A stretch of 64,000 nucleotides of DNA, taken from an uncultured Calothrix sp. (GTDB lineage Bacteria; Cyanobacteriota; Cyanobacteriia; Cyanobacteriales; Nostocaceae). The stretch covers positions 1 through 64,000 of the forward strand of contig CALJJQ010000006.1 of assembly GCA_937973965.1 (NCBI GenBank). The letters run 5' to 3'. This document shows, in pieces, positions 9,934 to 19,200 of this stretch (position 1 is the first letter of the stretch; every line of letters begins with the position of its first letter). Under the pieces are notes generated by a model. That model did not search any database, was not told the origin of the DNA, and saw nothing but the letters and a program-made list of their open reading frames with translations. The position numbers and the translations under genes are program-made.

Positions 9934-10965
9934 ATGCGTAACATTCCTGGTCAGATATATCTGTGGTGTGCTGTGATTATTTTTGGGGCAGCGAATTCTG
10001 TCACCCGTAAACTGACTGAAATCGGTGCGAGTAATTTTGTGAATGGAGAAAATCCAGTTTCCCTGTGTAATGTGTTATTCGTCGGCAATATTTGTGCCTT
10101 ATGGGTTTTAGTTATAATTTACGGTAAACAACTTCAGTTGAGGAGATTACGAAAATTTTCGCAACAACAGTGGCTATATATGAGTATTACCTCCATCATG
10201 AGTGGAGCGATCGCACCAGCATTAATCTTTCAAGCTTTAGCAATTACAAATGTGAATAATGTGGTTTTAATTGGAAGATTAGAACCACCTTTAACCCTGG
10301 CTGTTTCCATTTGGTTATTACAGGAAAGGGTGAATTTTGGGGAAATACTGGGAGCATTGGTTGCTTTTATTGGCGTATTTTTGACCATTAGTTTACCAAA
10401 CAGTTGGGAAAACATGATGGTCATGCAAGATATATTTAGTTTTGGAGCAGGTGAAATATTCACTGCGATCGCCTCCATATTTCTAGCCTTTTCCACAGTG
10501 ATTAGTAAAGCCAAACTGGATAATATTCCTTTAGGAATTTATAGTATTTATCGTACAGCTTTGGGAACAGTGATATTTTTCTTTGCTGCTTTATATTTTT
10601 ATGGTTCCCATCACTTTATGGAGGTATTCTCACCATTTTTATGGCAATGGATGTTGATTTATGGTCCAGTCATCGTAGTCGTCGGTCAATCATGTTGGCT
10701 GACTGGATTAAGAACAACCAGCATCTCCCAAGCATCCTTAATTGCTTCTTTTACTCCAGTTACAGCAGTCATAGCAGCCTATTTAATCCTACGAGAAACA
10801 CCAACTTTAGCCCAATATATTGGTGGTACAGTAATTTTTATTGGTATTATTATCAGTCAACTAGGTATCTATCATAAGAATAAAATTTCTACGGCAATTA
10901 CAACAAGTAATGGAATTAAGAAAAATCAAAAAATTGAAAGCAAAATTGGCTTTAAAGGCATCTAA
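9934..10965 (+). CDS. DMT-superfamily (EamA) transporter
   Basis: A 343-residue membrane protein with about ten hydrophobic helices in two repeats, typical of EamA/RhaT exporters of metabolites such as amino acids. The first repeat includes IYLWCAVIIFGAANSVTRKLTEIG and EPPLTLAVSIWLLQERVNFGEILG; the second includes SLIASFTPVTAVIAAYLILRETPT and IGGTVIFIGIIIS, the conserved helix 4/9 pattern of this family. A basic, Lys-rich cytoplasmic tail of about 30 residues closes it. It is convergent with the histidine kinase at 11010, only 44 bases away. Substrate cannot be inferred. The start at 9934 lies 150 bases from the divergent regulator gene, so the two share an upstream region. Confidence 0.88.
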   Translation: MRNIPGQIYLWCAVIIFGAANSVTRKLTEIGASNFVNGENPVSLCNVLFVGNICALWVLVIIYGKQLQLRRLRKFSQQQWLYMSITSIMSGAIAPALIFQALAITNVNNVVLIGRLEPPLTLAVSIWLLQERVNFGEILGALVAFIGVFLTISLPNSWENMMVMQDIFSFGAGEIFTAIASIFLAFSTVISKAKLDNIPLGIYSIYRTALGTVIFFFAALYFYGSHHFMEVFSPFLWQWMLIYGPVIVVVGQSCWLTGLRTTSISQASLIASFTPVTAVIAAYLILRETPTLAQYIGGTVIFIGIIISQLGIYHKNKISTAITTSNGIKKNQKIESKIGFKGI

Positions 10966-11009
10966 AATTCACTTACATTAACTATAGTAAATTTATATAA
11001 ACTGAATTC

Positions 11010-12287
11010 CTACACCTTATATTTCCTTGGTAACATTACAGTTACAGCAGTTCCCAATTCCGCATAAGACTCTATACTTAATTCCCCATGATGAGCATCA
11101 ATAATCCGTTGAACAATAGCCAATCCCAACCCCGTACCTGAAGATTTTGTCGAGAAAAAAGGCTGAGTCATTTTCGATAATATTTCCGTCGGAATTGGCG
11201 AACCAGCATTCCAAATGGTAATTAACACATGCGGTAAATCAACATCCGTTGTCACCCATACTTTTACCTTGTTTCCAACCTCAATTGCTTCACAAGCATT
11301 ACGTACCAAATTAACTAATACTTGTTTGATTTTATCCTCATCTATTTCTATCATTAAACCATTTTTATCCTCCATTTGATAAATATTTTCATACTCAATA
11401 TACCTATCTATTGCCTCCGGTGTCGTCCTCAAAACATTCACAGTTTCCGCAACTAATTCATCAAGATTAATTCGTGATATATTTAATCGTTGCGGTTTAG
11501 CATATAACAATATCTCCCTGAGCAATCTTTCCAAACGTTCCGATTCAGCCAAAGCCAAATATAAACGCTCTTGGGACTGAATAGATAAATCCAGCTTCCG
11601 AAAATAATTCAAACCCATTTTCATCGTCGTCAACGGATTGCGAATTTCGTGAATAATTCCCGTTGCAAACTCACCAATTGCAGCCAATTTTTCCTGCTGA
11701 ATCAACTTATCTTGAGCAACCTTTAACTCCTCCGTTCTCCGTGCAACTTCCGCTTCTAAAACCTGATTAAACTGCCTTTGTTGTTCATAAAGAAAGTAAT
11801 TATCAATAGCTGTAGCAGCCCGTTCCGCAAATAATTCTACAATTCTCACTTCTTGACCAGAAAATCGACGCGATTGGCGATGAAATGAACAAATAGTGCC
11901 AATTACCTTCCCTTGAGAAGTACGCAAAGGAATTCCTAAATAAGCCTGAAAACCAGTTGGTGCTTGACCATATTGAGTACAAGTTTTCGTATTTTCAACA
12001 ATTAAACTACGTCCAGTATTGACAACAGTCCCAGCCAACTGACCATGTAACGAACTAGTCTGATTATCCTCAGTCCCCGCACTACTAGCTAACACCTGAG
12101 CGAAACCCTCTTGACAAAGGGTGACAACACAGACATCAACCTCAATTAATTGATGAACATAGTTAGCAATTTCCTGCAAATATTCCTTTAACTGACCCGT
12201 GCGATAACTCAACGACGATAAAATTTCCAAAGTTTGTTGTTTTCGTTTCCCACGGCATAGTCTGCGTAGCCGAGAATGCAAATTCAT
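11010..12287 (-). CDS. GAF-domain sensor histidine kinase (soluble)
   Basis: A 425-residue cytosolic histidine kinase. A GAF domain spans about residues 25-165 (VDVCVVTLCQEG...YLGIPLRTSQGKVIGTICSF), followed by a coiled coil of about 35 residues. The H box is FATGIIHEIRNPLTTMKMGL, the N box LVNLVRNACEAIE, and the G boxes IWNAGSPIP and SSGTGLGLAIVQRIIDAHHG, all intact. The EIRNPL pattern puts it near the NtrB-like/HPK4 type. No membrane helix is present. The first ten codons (RLRRLCRGKRK) fall on sequence resembling a Nostocales interspersed repeat (CTACGCAGACTATGCC on this strand), so the start may be a few codons downstream. No cognate regulator is adjacent. It is divergent from htpG. Confidence 0.9.
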   Translation of the reverse strand: MNLHSRLRRLCRGKRKQQTLEILSSLSYRTGQLKEYLQEIANYVHQLIEVDVCVVTLCQEGFAQVLASSAGTEDNQTSSLHGQLAGTVVNTGRSLIVENTKTCTQYGQAPTGFQAYLGIPLRTSQGKVIGTICSFHRQSRRFSGQEVRIVELFAERAATAIDNYFLYEQQRQFNQVLEAEVARRTEELKVAQDKLIQQEKLAAIGEFATGIIHEIRNPLTTMKMGLNYFRKLDLSIQSQERLYLALAESERLERLLREILLYAKPQRLNISRINLDELVAETVNVLRTTPEAIDRYIEYENIYQMEDKNGLMIEIDEDKIKQVLVNLVRNACEAIEVGNKVKVWVTTDVDLPHVLITIWNAGSPIPTEILSKMTQPFFSTKSSGTGLGLAIVQRIIDAHHGELSIESYAELGTAVTVMLPRKYKV

Positions 12288-12741
12288 AACTAGTCAGCAA
12301 TAGTTTTGCCGATGTGATTTCCCCATCCTTAAACTATATGGCATGGAGGTATCAGCCGATTGGGGATAGAACTGAAAAAACGCGTAAATCCTAGCTGAAT
12401 CACAAAAACCAAACCCAGACAGATATAGATTACAGTGCGGAAATCCGAAATACAACTAGACGGCAAACAATGCTGTCATCAAAAAGCGATCGCGTCCCCA
12501 TTGCGCGTATAATCCACCATAGGTAAGATATCCCGAAAAATAAAGAAAAAAAGGTGGTATACCAACACAGGGCAAAAATCAACACCACAGGTGTAGCAAG
12601 GAAAACAATTAATTTATCTAGTTCTTCTTCTATTCCTACCCTGACATACCCGTCAACTGTTAACAGTCAACAGTTAACCAACCACCACCAGGTATCTTCA
12701 CCTGATTATATGTACTATACTAAACTTCGGAATTGGGAATC
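12288..12741. other. Intergenic region between kinase and htpG
   Basis: Divergent promoter region of 454 bases. It holds a HIP1 site near 12487 and a run of heptad units of the GTCAACA/GTTAACA type at about 12652-12680. I see no CIRCE-type heat-shock operator in front of htpG. The 64-codon frame here has no coding character. Confidence 0.5.
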
Positions 12742-14700
12742 ATGTTAGAACAAGGCAATATCACTATTCATACTGAGAATATTTTCCCGATTATTAAAAA
12801 ATCCCTCTATTCTGACCACCAAATATTCTTTCGCGAACTCGTTTCAAATGCGGTAGACGCGATTCAAAAACTCAGTATGGTATCCCGTGCAGGAGAATAC
12901 ACCGGTGAAATTGGCGAACCAGAAATCGAAATAATTATCGATAAAAACAACAAAACCCTCGCCATCAGCGATAATGGCATTGGTATGACCGCCGAGGAAA
13001 TCAAAAAATATATTAACCAAGTAGCCTTTTCCAGCGCCGAAGAATTCATTGATAAATACAAAGGCAGTTCTGACCAACCCATCATCGGTCACTTTGGTTT
13101 AGGTTTCTACTCCTCCTTCATGGTCGCCAACCAAGTAGAAATTGATACCCTGTCCTATCAAGAAGGTTCCCAACCAGTCCACTGGGTTTGTGACGGTTCT
13201 CCCGCATTTACCATCAGTGATTCTACCCGTCGCACCACCCGTGGAACCACCATTACCCTACACTTAATGGAAGAGGAACTGGAATACCTGGAATCGGAAC
13301 GGGTCAAAAACCTGGTGAAAACCTATTGCGATTTCATGCCAGTACCAATTAAACTCAATGGCGAAGTCCTCAACCGTCAAAAAGCACCTTGGCGAGAATC
13401 AGCGAATAATTTAACCAAGGAAGATTACTTAGAATTCTATCGTTATTTATACCCCTTTCAGGAAGAACCCTTACTTTGGGTACACCTCAACACCGACTAC
13501 CCTTTCATCATCAACGGTATTTTATACTTTCCCAAACTCCGTCCCGACGTTGATGTCACCAAAGGACAAATCAAACTCTTCTGCAACCAGGTATTCGTCA
13601 GCGATAACGTCGAAGAAATCATGCCGCAATTTTTATTACCCATGCGCGGCGTTGTAGACAGTACCGACATCCCCCTCAACGTCTCCCGTAGTTCCCTGCA
13701 AGGAGATAGAACCGTCAAAAAAATCGGTGATTACATCGCCAAAAAAGTCGGCGACAGGTTAAAAGAACTATACCGCGACAACCGGGAAGAATACATTAAT
13801 GCTTGGAAAGACCTGGGAACCTTCGTTAAATTTGGCATACTCAACGACGAGAAATTTAAAAAGCAAATCGAAGACGCAGTCATCTTCCGTACCACCTACC
13901 AACCCAACCCAGATACAGCCAACGTCCAAATCCCCAACGAAGACGGTGACGCATGGCAAGATGTTAATCCAGGGGCAAAATTACCCTACACCACCCTCAA
14001 AGAATACCTCGAACGCAACAAAGAACGTCACGAAAATAAAGTATTTTACTGCACCGACGAAGCAGCTCAAGCCACCTACATCGAACTGCACAAAAGTCAA
14101 GGTCTAGAAGTCCTCTACATGGACTCCTTTATCGACACCCACTTTATCAACTTCCTCGAACAGGAATACAAAGACGTTAAATTTACCCGTGTCGATTCCG
14201 ACCTCGACAACACCCTCCTCGACAAAGAAAAAGCCAGCGAAATCATTGACCCCACCACCAACAAAACCCGCAGTCAAGTCATCAAAGAACTATTTGAAAA
14301 AGCCCTCAACAAACCCCGCGTCAACATTCGCACCGAAGCCATCAAATCCGACAATCCCCAGGGAACACCCCCCGCAATGGTATTATTACCAGAAATATTG
14401 CGTCGTCTGCGGGACATGAACGCCGTCATGCAACAAAAAATGGCTGAATTTCCCGACGACCATATCCTCGTAGTCAATACAGCCCATCCCCTAATTCAAA
14501 ACCTTGCCAATCTAAAGCAGGGTACCATAATTCAAGGCAGTGGCGAATCCCCCAACGGACAACTAGTCAACATGATTTGTCAACACGTTTATGACCTAGC
14601 CCTCATGACCCAAAAAGGCTTTGACGCAGATGGGATGAAATCCTTCGTCGAACGTTCCAACGAAGTTTTAACTAAATTAACTGAACAGGCAGCAAAATAG
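12742..14700 (+). CDS. htpG: htpG, Hsp90-family molecular chaperone
   Basis: A 652-residue homodimeric ATP-dependent chaperone. I use ATG 12742 (MLEQGNITIHTENIFPII); a TTG nine bases upstream is in frame but unlikely. The GHKL ATPase domain shows FFRELVSNAVDAIQKL, DNGIGMT and GHFGLGFYSSFMVA; the middle domain shows the catalytic-loop Arg in NVSRSSLQGDRTVKKI. The acidic linker of eukaryotic Hsp90 is absent, as usual for bacteria. The carboxyl dimerisation domain contains LNKPRVNIRTEAIKSD and ends LTKLTEQAAK. Length and motif order are normal. In cyanobacteria HtpG supports heat and light acclimation and phycobilisome and tetrapyrrole enzyme stability. No neighbouring gene is functionally linked. 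Confidence 0.97.
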   Translation: MLEQGNITIHTENIFPIIKKSLYSDHQIFFRELVSNAVDAIQKLSMVSRAGEYTGEIGEPEIEIIIDKNNKTLAISDNGIGMTAEEIKKYINQVAFSSAEEFIDKYKGSSDQPIIGHFGLGFYSSFMVANQVEIDTLSYQEGSQPVHWVCDGSPAFTISDSTRRTTRGTTITLHLMEEELEYLESERVKNLVKTYCDFMPVPIKLNGEVLNRQKAPWRESANNLTKEDYLEFYRYLYPFQEEPLLWVHLNTDYPFIINGILYFPKLRPDVDVTKGQIKLFCNQVFVSDNVEEIMPQFLLPMRGVVDSTDIPLNVSRSSLQGDRTVKKIGDYIAKKVGDRLKELYRDNREEYINAWKDLGTFVKFGILNDEKFKKQIEDAVIFRTTYQPNPDTANVQIPNEDGDAWQDVNPGAKLPYTTLKEYLERNKERHENKVFYCTDEAAQATYIELHKSQGLEVLYMDSFIDTHFINFLEQEYKDVKFTRVDSDLDNTLLDKEKASEIIDPTTNKTRSQVIKELFEKALNKPRVNIRTEAIKSDNPQGTPPAMVLLPEILRRLRDMNAVMQQKMAEFPDDHILVVNTAHPLIQNLANLKQGTIIQGSGESPNGQLVNMICQHVYDLALMTQKGFDADGMKSFVERSNEVLTKLTEQAAK

Positions 14701-14756
14701 ACAAAAAAAACAGTATTGCTGAATAAAAATATGAATTGAGAATTTTATGTAGTGTA

Positions 14757-14779
14757 GAGACGACCTATCAGGTCGTCTC
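14757..14779. repeat. AGACG-type palindrome after htpG
   Basis: Perfect 10-bp arms GAGACGACCT and AGGTCGTCTC around ATC. It is one of a set of such hairpins in this window (see findings) and may serve as the htpG transcript end, though no T-run follows. Confidence 0.75.
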
Positions 14780-14782
14780 AAG

Positions 14783-14968
14783 GGCATGTAGTAATGGCTC
14801 TAGCCCTTTGATAGAGCGATAAATCGCAACTACAAACCAATCAAAATCAAAGGCATGTAGTAATGGCTCTAGCCCTTTGATAGAGCGATAAATCGCAACT
14901 ACAAACCCATCAAAATCAAAGGCATGTAGTTGGGCTAAAGCCTTCTTATAGAGCGATAAATCATGATT
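14783..14968. repeat. Tandem repeat, 69-bp unit, 2.6 copies
   Basis: Units start at 14783, 14852 and 14921, exactly 69 bases apart. The first two are nearly identical; the third diverges and stops after GAGCGATAAATC. Each contains GTAGT...GCAACTAC ends and internal hairpins (GGCTCTAGCC; GCGATAAATCGC). It is the same family as the repeat at 1869-1913. It fills the htpG-rpmB gap; no gene is present there. Confidence 0.9.
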
Positions 14969-15097
14969 TGACCAGACAATTCCGCCAAAAACCCGACCTC
15001 TGAAACGAGCTACCCCAACAATTTCCTTTACTCACTCAGAGAAAACTGTACAATAGGAGATTGTCACGAAAAATCAAAAATTATCAGAAGTAAAACT

Positions 15098-15334
15098 ATG
15101 TCTCGTCGTTGTCAACTCACAGGCAAAAAAGCCAATAACGGATTTTCCATATCCCACTCCCACCGTCGCACCAAACGTCTACAACACGCTAACCTGCAAG
15201 TAAAACGCGTTTGGTGGGCAGAAGGGAACCGCTTTGTGAAACTTAAACTTTCCACCAAAGCCATCAAAACTCTGGAGAAAAAAGGTCTCTCGACAATGGC
15301 TAAGGAAGCAGGTCTTGACCTTAATAAATTCTAG
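15098..15334 (+). CDS. rpmB: rpmB, 50S ribosomal protein L28
   Basis: A 78-residue basic protein beginning [16 protein letters not shown] with the L28 signature [15 protein letters not shown] and ending [11 protein letters not shown]28 is a large-subunit ribosomal protein that helps subunit association. Length equals the cyanobacterial norm. It is monocistronic, preceded by the 69-bp repeat array and followed by a clear terminator. Confidence 0.97.
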   Translation: MSRRCQLTGKKANNGFSISHSHRRTKRLQHANLQVKRVWWAEGNRFVKLKLSTKAIKTLEKKGLSTMAKEAGLDLNKF

Positions 15335-15377
15335 TGATATTTTTTACGTTCTATACCAGCGAATATCCTTAACCCCC

Positions 15378-15408
15378 AACCCGGCTTCTCGACCAGAAGT
15401 CGGGTTTT
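15378..15408 (+). terminator. Rho-independent terminator of rpmB
   Basis: AACCCGGCTTCT pairs with AGAAGTCGGGTT (one mismatch-like G-T) across a CGACC loop and is followed by TTTT. It begins 43 bases after the rpmB stop. Confidence 0.85.
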
Positions 15409-15447
15409 ATAAAATTGGAAACAACGATGGGACAGATGAATTTTGTA

Positions 15448-15470
15448 GAGACGTAGTACTGCTACGTCTC
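15448..15470. repeat. AGACG-type palindrome
   Basis: Arms GAGACGTAG and CTACGTCTC (9 bp, perfect) around TACTG. It lies only 8 bases from the left target duplication of MITE A. Confidence 0.75.
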
Positions 15471-15477
15471 ATATTCT

Positions 15478-15709
15478 GGATATATTGCAATACAGTTCAG
15501 TTAGACTTAAAAGCCTGATTATTGGGTAGGTTGGGTTGAAAAATGTAGAGGCAGGGCCTAGTGGAATGCGTCCCCACGCGGAGCATGGGGACGAGATCAT
15601 CACAAAAACTGTGTGAACTTATGGGTAAATTTCCACAAAATCAACAGTCTGTGCAAAGCCTCAACCCAATCTACAGTTATCTTTCACTGAACCGTATTGG
15701 GATATATTG
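15478..15709. mobile_element. MITE-like element A, copy 1, with 10-bp target duplication
   Basis: The element is 15488-15699 (212 bp). Ends are CAATACAGTTCAG and, inverted, CAATACGGTTCAG (12 of 13). The identical 10 bases GGATATATTG stand on both sides (15478-15487 and 15700-15709). A second copy, about 90 percent alike by eye, lies at 61577-61792 with its own different duplication. No transposase frame is present. The rest of 15710-16238 is AT-rich leader DNA of hpsA in which I see no gene; a paired motif GGCGGTCATCAGCGTCACC near 16091 may form structure. Confidence 0.88.
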
Positions 15710-16238
15710 CAAACATTTTTAGAATCAGTATTGTATCCACAAAGCAGACAATCCGTCACCCCCACCAAGAGATTTTCCCTTCAAAACCCGGATTCTCGAA
15801 GCATCAGTGGAAATTTCCCATATCTTCAAAACTGGATGATAGATTTTTCTTTCTAACTGGGTAATATAAACCTACTTTCCTAACCTCCTTCAGCCACAAC
15901 TTTATCAACTTTCCTTGTATTTTTCATAAACTTGGCAAAGTTAACGTAAAGTTATGTATTTATTTTCTCTAGTCGGATATAAATTAAATAATTCAAATCA
16001 AACATTTAACAATCCGGTTAAATTTTACCAAATTCAAATTCCGAAAATAAAATCACAAGTAACAAGTAAAAAACAATCTGATGGAATGAAATGGCGGTCA
16101 TCAGCGTCACCAAAGGCTTGGTGACAATGGTTTTGTACGAATCAAATTTTGGGCTTGCGGATTTTTTCGTCAGCTTCAATTTTTCATGGCCAATCCAATT
16201 AGAAACCTGAATTAGTATTGCTGAACAGGGAATTAGCT

Positions 16239-19200
16239 ATGTCTCGAAATCGTCGATTATCCAAAAAAATACCAAGAACCTACCGAAAATTATTTCGGGC
16301 GATCGCATCCACCTTCCGCCAGCAAAAAACCTGGTTATTGCGAACCCTGTTGGTGATGAAACAACCTCGCAAATCGACGAACTCAGGGTTCGTTTTACCG
16401 ACGGTAGCAATGGTATCCCTAGTGGTTGTGTTGTTGACGGTAGCGATTTTGTTTCGCTCCTTTGAGCGGTCGAAGAATGCTAGTAATGTGCGGGTAAATG
16501 AGGCGGTTTTGAGTTCAGCGATGCCTGCAATTGACCGCGCTAAGGCGAAGATCGATGAACTGTTCAAAGATCCTCGTTTACCTCGTTCTACCCCTTCAGA
16601 TTTTTCATTGGGACAAGTATTAGAAGGAGACCGAGAAAAGTTTACATTTGGGGACGAGACTCCGTTAAAAGTCGTTTCTGAATTTAATGGAAAAGCAGGT
16701 ATTCAAGCCGATGAAGAAGCGTTGACAAGTGCCTGGAAATATCCAGTTGATACTAATAATGATGGTCTATTTGACAGCTATACGCTCTATGGAATCTACT
16801 ATCGCACCCCCCAAAGTAATCGCTCACGAGGTGCGGTAGAAGCACGTACAAGACCGATGGATGATGGTGCTAGAGGTGCGCAGTGTGAGAGTGAAGTTGC
16901 GACTAGCGCCAACTTAGTTGGAACTCAAGGCTGGTATAAAATTGGTAATAAGTTAAAAAGAAGCTTATTTGTATACACCGCAACTGTACCAATTACGGAG
17001 CAAAATTTAGTTGGTATTCCTGCTGCTGAACGAAAAAAATATAAACCTATCAATAAAAATGCTAATACAAGTTTTGCAACTCTAGAATATCAGCAAGACC
17101 GAGAAAGAATACCCTTAAATAACAATGCCGTATTATATGAAAATGATTTAGAAATTGCTCCTGGTGCAGGGATTAACCTGAATGGAAGGATTTTTACCAA
17201 TGGAAATTTACTGACAAGACAACCCTTTGACCCGATTAGGTTTTATCTAGTTAGTAGTGATAAATCTTGTTATTTTAATGAAGAAAATAGCAAAATTGTT
17301 GTTGCTGGAAATGTAATTAAAAGTCGTGTAAATGAGAGTGCAGCAAATGAACCCAAAGGCGATGTTCAAGTAGATTTGTTCTCACTACCCTATAGTGGCG
17401 GTAAGGACAAAATAAGTAATGATAATTCAACTGTACCCAAAGATGTATTTGGTAGTCTTGCTGCATACAATGATGAAGCCTATGTGCGCAGAATTGAGCG
17501 TTTAGTCGAAGCGACTATTGCTAATTATCCGAATCGAAATCAATTACCAACAGAAGTTCAAGAAGAAATCCGTCGGGATGAAGCTGATGCAAGAACATTT
17601 CAGGAAGCACGGGAAAGACAATTAAAAATCTATTTTCGCAAACGGACACGTCGTGTTCCCTATGCTGAAGTTCCTGTTGGTGGGGATGCTTTAGGAACAT
17701 ATAAAACAGGAAATCCCCTACAAGGAAATGGGGATTCACTGCGACCAATTGATGCGTGGGTATTTCCCTTCTCTCCGAACGATGGGACGACAGCTGCTGG
17801 CTTTGCAAATATCGGGATCAATACAAAAGGAGATAAAGTTTCTCTTCCAGCGACAGATCCAGATGAACAAGCCAAACTGAACGAAGAAAAATTAATCGGC
17901 GATCGCATTTTAGTGGGCAATAATATGCCTCAGCTTTGGTACGATAAGGGGAAGAAGCGATTTGTCAGTTCTCCCGATGATGGGCAAGTAATTAAAGGCA
18001 AAAAATGGAATAGTGGAGATAAAGAGCGTAAACGTTTTTCTCAAGCCTATCAGCTAGATGACCTAGGTATTACTGAACGAAATGGTTTTTGGGAACTCTC
18101 AGCAGCCCAGCAACCTCAAGGAGTTCTGGATGTTGTTGGTGGAACTCGCGTAATCACTGGTGCGGGAATATACTTGCCAGCGAGTGTAAATGAAGGTGCT
18201 GGTAGTGGTGTACTTGCCAGTTTAGGGACTACAGGTTTGTCGCCAGTTTGGCCAGATAGTATGGCAATGATTCCACCAGGTTCCAGAAGTACTCAGGAAT
18301 TGGCTGGCTATGGTATCAATAATCCAGATACCCCCTACTTACGGATGCGGGCGAGTGTCGTCTATCACTACAAAGAAGATACTTACGATCCAAAAGCAAA
18401 TAGAGACACGCAGAAGCCCATTGCTTGTGTGAGCAGTTTCTACGATCCGACTAACGAAACAACGGCAAGAAACCGTGACGGACTTCCCAATGTGTCTTTA
18501 CGTAATGCGACGACACCAAATCGTAATCTAACCGGCTTACCTTTGGTTGCTGTCGGGGCAGGTGGAAACTCCCATAATGGCGTAGTCTATTCAGCAGCAG
18601 GAATTACACCCGCAGCAATTACTACCTACCGAAAAGCACTCGATAATCAAGCTGAACTCAAATATCCGAATGGAAAGCTAGTCAATGAAGCCTTAAATAA
18701 GGCAATGAAAAAGATTGCTAACAATGGTGCTTTAACGCTAGAAGAACAATCAGCAATAGATTCAGCAATCTGTGCATTAAAAATATTTGATGGTTCAATT
18801 GGTTCACCAACAGATGCGGTGATTCCTCACGGTGCAATCATGGAAACCACATTCCTAGATGCTCGTCAAATTAAGGCAATTGATAAACCTGGAGCCAACA
18901 ACACCACAAAATATAATCTGGATGTGGAATTCCGGCAACCTTTGGAAATCCGTACCACTGTGTTGGATATGGATTTAATGCGAAGAAAAGCTTTCAAAGG
19001 GGATTTTCTCATACCCAATAGTGGGATTATATATGCTAGCCGTGATGACGCAGAACCAGATAAAAGTAATCCCAATAGCGCTGATGTGAGCGCAACAGAT
19101 TTCCAATTAGACCCCAATCGCCGACCAAACGCAATTATGCTAATTAACGGTAGTGATTTGAGTCGGAATGACACCTACAAACCAGAGGAAAAAGGTTTAA

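Noticed and set aside
12554-12748. 64-codon frame before htpG
   Set aside because: Translation of heptad repeats and leader; htpG has a better start at 12742.
14783-14968. Possible CRISPR array
   Set aside because: The 69-base units are contiguous, without spacers, and belong to a dispersed palindromic family; no cas genes.
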